DNA of 24,014 nt, taken from NCBI GenBank assembly GCA_000969725.1, contig JXSR01S032090.1. One strand, written 5' to 3'. Both the position numbers and the translations under genes were made by a program. Source of the stretch: Ophiothrix spiculata. Lineage: Eukaryota > Echinodermata > Ophiuroidea > Amphilepidida > Ophiotrichidae. The notes under the pieces are model-generated. The model searched no databases and was not told where the DNA came from. It worked only from the letters and a program-made list of their open reading frames with translations. Shown here piece after piece: positions 23,201 through 24,014 of this stretch (positions are counted from its first letter, which is position 1; every line of letters starts with the position of its first letter).

Positions 23201-24014
23201 GAGTATTTCCTTTTTGCACTACTTAAGTTGTTAGATTGTTATCAGCAAGAACCATCAAACAGGACACACATATGATACACACTGGGCAAATAGACAGGAA
23301 CTCAACCCACCCAAACTGCAATTCAGTATTTGGCTTATTCCACAGAAAATGAAACTTTTTATTTGACAATGTAAGCAGGTTTTTCAGTCATATGTTTGTT
23401 ACTTGGTACGTGAGCATTTCCCAAACAGAAATTATAATTTTTTTTCTATCCAAGCACATGTTTTAATTCAAATATGTCACAGACGTTACCAAAAATTACA
23501 CCAAAATGTCACAAACGTTACCAAACAAAATAATTCATTAAAAGAAATCCTGTCGATAGAATTTCCTACCACTTTATGAAATTATTTGTAAATATGTTAC
23601 CCATCACATGTGTAAAGCGTAATACAAAATTCGCTTACACATCAGAGACTTTTAGAGCAAAAAACTTCTTCCATGTGATGTCACAAACGTTACCGAACGT
23701 TTGAACTTTATTCAGGATTTTTGGCAACACTCACCCCTCTACCAATAAACAAAAGGAAATATCTCTGTTTACTCCCCAATCCATCCTCCCACACAAAAAT
23801 CGAACCTCTCACATGCCCCTCCAACCTTACCATAAGTGATGGGCCATATCTAGTACCATCCTCCCCACCACTAACACCACCTCCAACAAACAGAAGACCT
23901 TTCTCTGACTCATTCGCCTACCCACCCCACCAAATGACCCCTCCACACATCCATTGGACCTTACCATGCTTCTTTGGCACCTCCAGGCATAAGTGATGGG
24001 CCATATCTAGCACC
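5132..24014 (-). CDS. PGD: 6-phosphogluconate dehydrogenase, decarboxylating (3' nine exons, 5' partial)
   Basis: Cytosolic enzyme of the oxidative pentose phosphate pathway: it oxidises and decarboxylates 6-phosphogluconate to ribulose 5-phosphate and CO2, making NADPH. The spliced reading (exons 24014-23965, 21102-21036, 17343-17209, 16241-16052, 15166-15036, 13683-13550, 8595-8496, 7811-7689, 5251-5132) is 1050 nt, 349 residues plus TAA, with every junction in phase. It begins at about residue 135 of the animal enzyme, so the N-terminal NADP-binding part is mostly off the right edge. Seen in the protein: KMVHNGIEY (family catalytic Lys183, Asn187, Glu190 by sheep numbering), the PROSITE-type signature [13 protein letters not shown], and [10 protein letters not shown] near the C-terminus (Arg446 and His452 region). 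No frameshift or premature stop. The coding exons total about 1 kb spread over 18.9 kb because the introns are full of repeats. Identity is certain from near-colinear similarity to vertebrate PGD; exon borders are my own reading. Confidence 0.97.
5252..5760. other. Last PGD intron, 3' part: nothing recognised
   Basis: AT-rich intron upstream of the final exon. Apart from the pyrimidine tract next to the acceptor I see no structured feature. Confidence 0.6.
5766..6200. repeat. Interspersed repeat rich in TGACCT half-sites (copy 1)
   Basis: TGACCT occurs at 5772, 5782, 5792, 5842, 5852, 5954, 5965 and 5994. Several are extended as TGACCTTGA, and consecutive starts are 10 or 11 bp apart. The tail (cttcatgtcaccaagttt near 6077) is shared with the array ending near 12130, so both belong to one repeat family. 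No coding content; the 74-codon open frame here is within the repeat. Confidence 0.75.
6325..6849. mobile_element. TA-flanked MITE, 525 bp
   Basis: Inverted termini of about 44 bp with 39 matches begin GGGGACGACCTAG and include ACCTTGTCAATCA. TA lies directly outside each end (6323-6324, 6850-6851), and GC-rich gc/gc flanks extend the symmetry. TA duplication fits Tc1/mariner-like or ISL2EU-like elements; the superfamily is not decided. The interior is A/T-rich with no frame. Confidence 0.8.
6852..7323. other. Intron, nothing recognised
   Basis: AT-rich intronic sequence between two MITEs; no repeat pair, RNA gene or coding stretch seen. Confidence 0.55.
7324..7646. mobile_element. MITE family A, copy 1
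   Basis: The left end tgttgtgttaccctttt matches the reversed right end (aaagggtaacacaaca). The interior contains acaaatctttggtgt and ttgctatgtc, also found in the copy at 22655-23068. Followed by a run of 11 C at 7650-7660. No target duplication could be settled. It lies in the intron, 42 bp after the exon donor at 7688. Confidence 0.8.
7689..7811 (-). CDS. PGD: PGD exon
   Basis: Forty-one whole codons start [20 protein letters not shown] and end [16 protein letters not shown]. Acceptor ttcacag; donor GTAAGT at 7688-7683. The 3' end of the exon is 42 bp from the inverted-repeat element at 7324-7646. Confidence 0.96.
7812..8495. other. PGD intron, nothing definite
   Basis: Contains a short cluster of inverted motifs around 7965-8025 (ctgatatccgtatcag and tctgatacg) but no bounded element or coding region. 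Confidence 0.5.
8496..8595 (-). CDS. PGD: PGD exon
   Basis: 100 nt complete the Ser codon and read [20 protein letters not shown] then [13 protein letters not shown]. Acceptor: a T-rich tract ending ccag (8599-8596); donor GTAAGG at 8495-8490. It follows the largest intron in the window (13549-8596), which is filled by tandem arrays. Confidence 0.96.
8596..9057. other. PGD intron, nothing recognised
   Basis: AT-rich sequence between the exon acceptor and the transposon-like unit at 9063. No supportable feature. Confidence 0.55.
9236..10035. repeat. ~140-bp tandem array, about 5.6 copies
   Basis: The unit start cacttttttcaatcga recurs at 9236, 9376, 9517, 9654, 9792 and 9936 (spacings 140, 141, 137, 138, 144). 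Each unit carries caatatgtaggggg, tgtctgaggggg, a caaatcacgcc block and gcatatatttt. The last unit is shortened. Open frames on either strand in this span are by-products of the repeat. Confidence 0.93.
10040..11372. repeat. 1.3-kb polypyrimidine minisatellite-like array
   Basis: The plus strand is almost all C and T, built from ctttcttttctttcc-like segments punctuated by tgcgcccctcc every few tens of bases. A 117-bp segment is directly repeated (ccaacccctcctcc at 10161 and 10278). All stop codons contain a purine, so all three plus frames stay open; the predicted Phe/Ser/Leu/Pro-rich products are not genes, nor are the Lys/Arg/Glu-rich ones on the other strand. Confidence 0.95.
11575..12035. 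repeat. ~150-bp tandem array of TGACCT-rich units, three copies (family copy 2)
   Basis: gggtcaag.gctat.catgg recurs at 11575, about 11730 and 11875, each followed by tccatatagggtcaaggg and a run of TGACCT motifs. I count 20 TGACCT in 11641-12030, including many TGACCTTGA. The sequence after the third unit, to about 12130, matches the tail of the 5766-6200 repeat. Confidence 0.88.
12130..12420. other. Intron with short simple repeats only
   Basis: Contains cagacagacacacatac and catacatacatac microsatellite stretches near 12165-12200, often found at the end of this repeat family, and otherwise unremarkable sequence. Confidence 0.5.
12421..12978. repeat. 95-bp satellite array interrupted by an assembly gap
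   Basis: aaatattggagagat recurs at 12421, 12516 and 12611 (exactly 95 bp apart) and again at 12889 after the gap. Units end in cacatgcatcaagcgttg. Copies are nearly identical. The true copy number is unknown because Ns fill the middle. Open frames crossing the Ns are meaningless. Confidence 0.95.
12634..12883. other. Assembly gap of 250 N
   Basis: Two hundred and fifty Ns inside the 95-bp array. The distance between flanking units (278 bp) is 7 short of three periods, so the gap size is not exact. Confidence 0.99.
12986..13549. other. Intron, nothing recognised except a short (GAA)n run
   Basis: A gaagaagaagaagaag stretch lies near 13056. The 89-codon open frame starting at 12941 overlaps the satellite and has no domain. 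Confidence 0.55.
13550..13683 (-). CDS. PGD: PGD exon
   Basis: 134 nt read [20 protein letters not shown] through [16 protein letters not shown] plus two bases of a Ser codon. [17 protein letters not shown] is one of the most conserved stretches of the helical domain. Acceptor ttttag at 13689-13684; donor GTAAAA from 13549, weaker than the others. The intron upstream carries a hAT-type MITE only 54 bp from the acceptor. Confidence 0.96.
13737..13990. mobile_element. hAT-type MITE, 254 bp, with perfect 8-bp target duplication
   Basis: Left end CAGTGTTCCAGCTAAGG and reversed right end AAGTGTTCCCGCTTAGG share 14 of 17 positions. The octamer catataaa flanks both ends exactly (13729-13736, 13991-13998). 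CAGTGTTCCCGCTA-like ends are classic for hAT elements. Inserted in the PGD intron 54 bp upstream of the acceptor at 13684, close to the likely branch-point zone. Open frames overlapping it are spurious. Confidence 0.9.
13999..14754. other. Intron with a G15 run, no gene
   Basis: G15 at 14365-14379 and a direct aatgaacaccaataattaaa repeat at about 14628-14668. The open frame at 14236-14517 runs through the G tract and shows no domain. Confidence 0.55.
14755..15000 (-). repeat. Probable tRNA-derived SINE
   Basis: On the minus strand a B-box-like GAGTTCGAACCCC (about 14967-14955) follows an A-box-like TAGCTCAAACAG (about 14990-14979). Downstream is about 200 bp of unrelated body ending near ttgagccacggtgatcag. 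This is the layout of a tRNA-headed SINE. The A-to-B distance is shorter than in a tRNA, so part of the head is deleted. The 60-codon open frame inside it is not a gene. Confidence 0.55.
15036..15166 (-). CDS. PGD: PGD exon
   Basis: 131 nt complete the Gly codon, then read [20 protein letters not shown] and on to [12 protein letters not shown]. The Arg of AVFAR corresponds to Arg287, which binds the substrate phosphate in the family. Acceptor ttccag (15172-15167); donor GTAAGC at 15035-15030. The segment [12 protein letters not shown] is the usual variable stretch. Confidence 0.96.
15167..16051. other. PGD intron, nothing definite
   Basis: Holds an (AAT)n run near 15658-15676 and a low-complexity tgacttttctctgattttg area at 15895-15990. 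Neither gene nor bounded element seen. Confidence 0.55.
16052..16241 (-). CDS. PGD: PGD exon with the 6PGDH signature
   Basis: 190 nt begin [18 protein letters not shown] and end PVTLI plus one base of a Gly codon. It contains [13 protein letters not shown], which fits the family signature [LIVM]-x-D-x2-[GA]-[NQS]-K-G-T-G-x-W, including the Lys equivalent to Lys260. Acceptor cacaag at 16247-16242; donor GTGAGT at 16051-16046. The open frame continues past the donor (GEYVGRKF), but homology says the exon stops at the GTGAGT. Confidence 0.97.
16325..16890. mobile_element. Inverted-repeat element, 18-bp perfect termini
   Basis: aagatcaccaagaagaaa at 16325-16342 is exactly inverted at 16873-16890. 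A (taaa)n run follows the left arm. Target duplication is unclear: TA occurs at 16323-16324 and at 16890-16891 but is offset by one base. No coding frame. Confidence 0.65.
17209..17343 (-). CDS. PGD: PGD exon with the catalytic KMVHNGIEY motif
   Basis: Forty-five whole codons start [20 protein letters not shown] and end GMGNDEMSE. In the family the Lys of VKMVHN and the Glu of GIEY act in catalysis, with His and Asn contacting substrate. Acceptor: a pyrimidine run ending in ccag (17347-17344); donor GTATGT from 17208. The 5' part of this exon and its acceptor are repeated twice upstream (17344-17590). Confidence 0.97.
17344..17590 (-). repeat. 143-bp tandem duplication of PGD exon start plus flanking intron
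   Basis: The phrase gtcaccgtactcaat recurs at 17281 (in the true exon), 17424 and 17566, giving periods of 143 and 142 bp. The middle copy carries an almost intact exon start from 17486, reading [20 protein letters not shown] then DLQHN, preceded by its own ttccag acceptor. After the Asp codon it leaves the exon sequence, and no donor is seen. The outer copy keeps only about 20 bp of exon plus flank. Because 143 is not a multiple of three and the copies lack the 3' exon half, they are exon-fragment relics rather than usable exons. The intact acceptor makes a decoy splice site possible. Confidence 0.9.
17669..18090 (+). repeat. Repeat family B, forward copy
   Basis: About 420 bp similar to the reverse complement of 23332-23728. 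Shared landmarks in order: gttgccaaaatc, aacgtttgtgacatcac, the motif aacgtttgtgacat again twice, gggaaat.ct..cacgtacc, aagtaacaaac, tgaaaaacct and gtggaat.agcc. The frame at 17739-17936 is not conserved between copies. It lies 79 bp from the duplicated exon fragments ending at 17590. Confidence 0.8.
18091..18420. repeat. G-rich repeat remnant, probable transposon end
   Basis: Begins CAGCGGTGGCACCAGCA, then G13, and repeated ggggcaaac motifs at both sides (about 18118-18135 and 18345-18400). CAGCGG-type ends followed by ggggggcaaa are typical of DNA transposon remnants, but I found no matching right terminus. Confidence 0.45.
18421..19917. other. Long intron, no gene; G24 tract and GTCGAC cluster
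   Basis: G24 at 19735-19758 and several GTCGAC/GTCGACAT motifs between 18687 and 19056. Open frames at 18309-18563, 18642-18839 and 19324-19584 have no domains. No exon with PGD similarity occurs here. Confidence 0.55.
19918..20238. mobile_element. Inverted-repeat element, 321 bp
   Basis: The left end carries aagtataatgctgcaggcat and gtgaccaag; the reversed right end carries the same aagtataatgctgcaggcat and gtgaccag. Outside them both ends are G-rich (ggggcac, ggggtccac). About 40 bp of inverted similarity; target duplication not resolved. No frame. Confidence 0.78.
20662..20934. mobile_element. Inverted-repeat element with perfect 21-bp arms
   Basis: 20662-20682 and 20914-20934 are exact inverted copies (core atagatttacaggggagat). 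Similarity seems to extend outward weakly. Gtccaaat stands next to both arms. The interior has caggctttgtataccagcctg, a further small hairpin. Overlapping open frames at 20603-20944 are by-products. Confidence 0.7.
21036..21102 (-). CDS. PGD: PGD exon
   Basis: Sixty-seven nucleotides: one base completing the Trp codon, then 22 codons reading [20 protein letters not shown] and DW. The acceptor is a T-rich tract ending in tag at 21105-21103; the donor is GTAAG at 21035-21031. It holds the linker from the Rossmann domain to the helical domain. The animal form GTGEP appears here as GSEP, one residue shorter. Confidence 0.95.
21103..21516. other. PGD intron, nothing recognised
   Basis: AT-rich sequence following the pyrimidine tract of the 21102 exon. 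No supportable feature. Confidence 0.55.
21517..21924. mobile_element. Inverted-repeat element, about 408 bp
   Basis: The left arm ggtgctctggcaaaa (21519-21533) is inverted at 21908-21922; the right end reads CAGGTGCTCTGGCAAAATGA from outside. Atgagtg also stands outside both arms in inverted orientation. No clear target duplication. No frame. Confidence 0.7.
22187..22477. repeat. Insert-like segment with G-run and C-run ends
   Basis: Begins with G11 (22187-22197) and ends ccccccctcccccgg-like; tttcag stands on both sides (22177-22182 and 22476-22481). Inside, gtgctcaaaggt and actttgagcatc are inverted, and aaattgggtg / cacccaattt form a hairpin at 22288-22333. It separates the tcatgaatattt motif from the family C repeat in a way not seen in the other copy at 23087-23241. 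Confidence 0.4.
22481..22619 (+). repeat. Family C repeat, copy 1
   Basis: About 139 bp closely similar to 23101-23241 in the same orientation. Shared blocks: cctcaatcaa, atcatatgaatgaa, ttatctgtagacctgacaa, ggcagataa, cacacatg, and ttgttagattgtta at the end. Open frame 22402-22602 is not conserved in the other copy. Confidence 0.88.
22655..23068. mobile_element. MITE family A, copy 2, with internal insertion
   Basis: Left end ttgctgtgttgccctttt and reversed right end gttgtgttgcccgttgg match each other and the copy at 7324-7646. The interior shares acaaatctttggtgt and ttgctatgtc. It is about 90 bp longer, with an extra tatttatttatttattgaca segment and following sequence at 22863-22985. C11 lies at 22620-22630, just left of it. 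Confidence 0.8.
23101..23241 (+). repeat. Family C repeat, copy 2
   Basis: Direct repeat of 22481-22619, about 620 bp downstream; the family A MITE lies between the two. It is preceded at 23085 by ttatcatgaatatttt, which in copy 1 is found about 300 bp upstream at 22165. Confidence 0.88.
23332..23728 (-). repeat. Repeat family B, reverse copy
   Basis: About 397 bp similar to the reverse complement of 17669-18090, with the same order of landmarks, including three tgtcac(a)(a/g)acgtta motifs at about 23477, 23511 and 23680. Its gttgcc end (23728-23723) lies about 100 bp from the duplicated PGD exon fragment at 23831-23917. Confidence 0.8.
23831..23917 (-). pseudogene. Duplicated PGD exon fragment with a 23-bp internal deletion
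   Basis: Twenty-nine in-phase codons read [29 protein letters not shown] (written here in parts: [14 protein letters not shown], then [15 protein letters not shown]), followed directly by GTAAGG. This matches the PGD region with the substrate-binding VSGG motif. It overlaps the content of the exon at 24014-23965 but lies 3' of it on the gene strand. Compared with that exon, 23 bp are missing between CTTATG and the donor; the lost piece is bounded by ATG on both sides. The deletion changes phase, so splicing from this donor to 21102 would frameshift. A TAG closes the frame just upstream and can serve as an AG acceptor, but there is no pyrimidine tract. I infer a recent tandem partial exon duplication that has decayed; a collapsed haplotype or misassembly is the alternative. 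Confidence 0.8.
23965..24014 (-). CDS. PGD: PGD exon (partial, most upstream in window)
   Basis: Fifty nucleotides read [16 protein letters not shown] plus the first two bases of a Trp codon, ending at a GTAAGG donor (23964-23959). This is the end of the Rossmann domain; GPSLMPGG is strongly conserved in the family. The exon continues past the window edge. The split TG|G codon joins in phase to 21102. A damaged copy of the same coding stretch lies at 23917-23831. Confidence 0.93.

Noticed and set aside
23721..23996. 91-codon plus-strand frame rich in Pro/Ser/Thr
   Set aside because: Antisense to the PGD exon and its duplicated fragment; the minus-strand reading explains the sequence.
1..24014. 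CRISPR array or other prokaryotic defence system
   Set aside because: The tandem arrays have no repeat-spacer pattern, and the gene is a spliced metazoan enzyme gene.

Overview
The window is eukaryotic and metazoan. It has one split gene with GT-AG introns, very long AT-rich introns, and a dense load of short inverted-repeat DNA transposons (MITEs), tandem arrays, homopolymer G/C runs and a scaffold gap of 250 Ns. Protein similarity and repeat style suggest a marine invertebrate, possibly a deuterostome such as an echinoderm or hemichordate. The phylum is an inference and should be held loosely.

The only protein-coding gene I can support is 6-phosphogluconate dehydrogenase (PGD, decarboxylating) on the minus strand. 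Nine coding exons can be placed to the base: 24014-23965 (cut by the window edge), 21102-21036, 17343-17209, 16241-16052, 15166-15036, 13683-13550, 8595-8496, 7811-7689 and 5251-5132. All eight introns keep phase and have GT donors and AG acceptors. Together they give 349 residues and a stop, about the last 70% of a protein of roughly 480 residues: the end of the Rossmann domain and the whole C-terminal domain. The first ~134 codons lie beyond the right edge.

Layout by region. 1-5131 is downstream of PGD and carries a foldback element, a TTAA-flanked MITE, a hAT-type MITE with a perfect 8-bp target duplication, a pogo-like MITE, a perfect 25-bp hairpin and a piggyBac-like MITE. 5132-8595 holds the last three exons plus a repeat rich in TGACCT half-sites, a TA-flanked MITE and copy 1 of a MITE family seen again near 22.7 kb. 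8596-13549 is a 5-kb intron filled by a transposon-like unit (9063-11422) enclosing a ~140-bp tandem array and a 1.3-kb polypyrimidine array, then a ~150-bp tandem array of TGACCT motifs and a 95-bp satellite broken by the N gap. 13550-17343 holds four exons with a second hAT-type MITE and a tRNA-derived SINE. 17344-24014 is two long introns with several inverted-repeat elements, a ~400-bp repeat present twice in opposite orientation, and two separate duplications of PGD exon fragments.

The most notable observations concern the gene. A 29-codon piece of the exon encoding the VSGG...GPSLM motif is repeated about 50 bp downstream of the true exon, with a 23-bp deletion between ATG microhomologies. 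A 143-bp unit spanning the 5' part of the 17343 exon, with its splice acceptor, is tandemly repeated in the upstream intron. I found no prokaryotic-type system, no transposase or reverse transcriptase reading frame, and no new gene system. The large open frames in the polypyrimidine tract are artefacts of composition.
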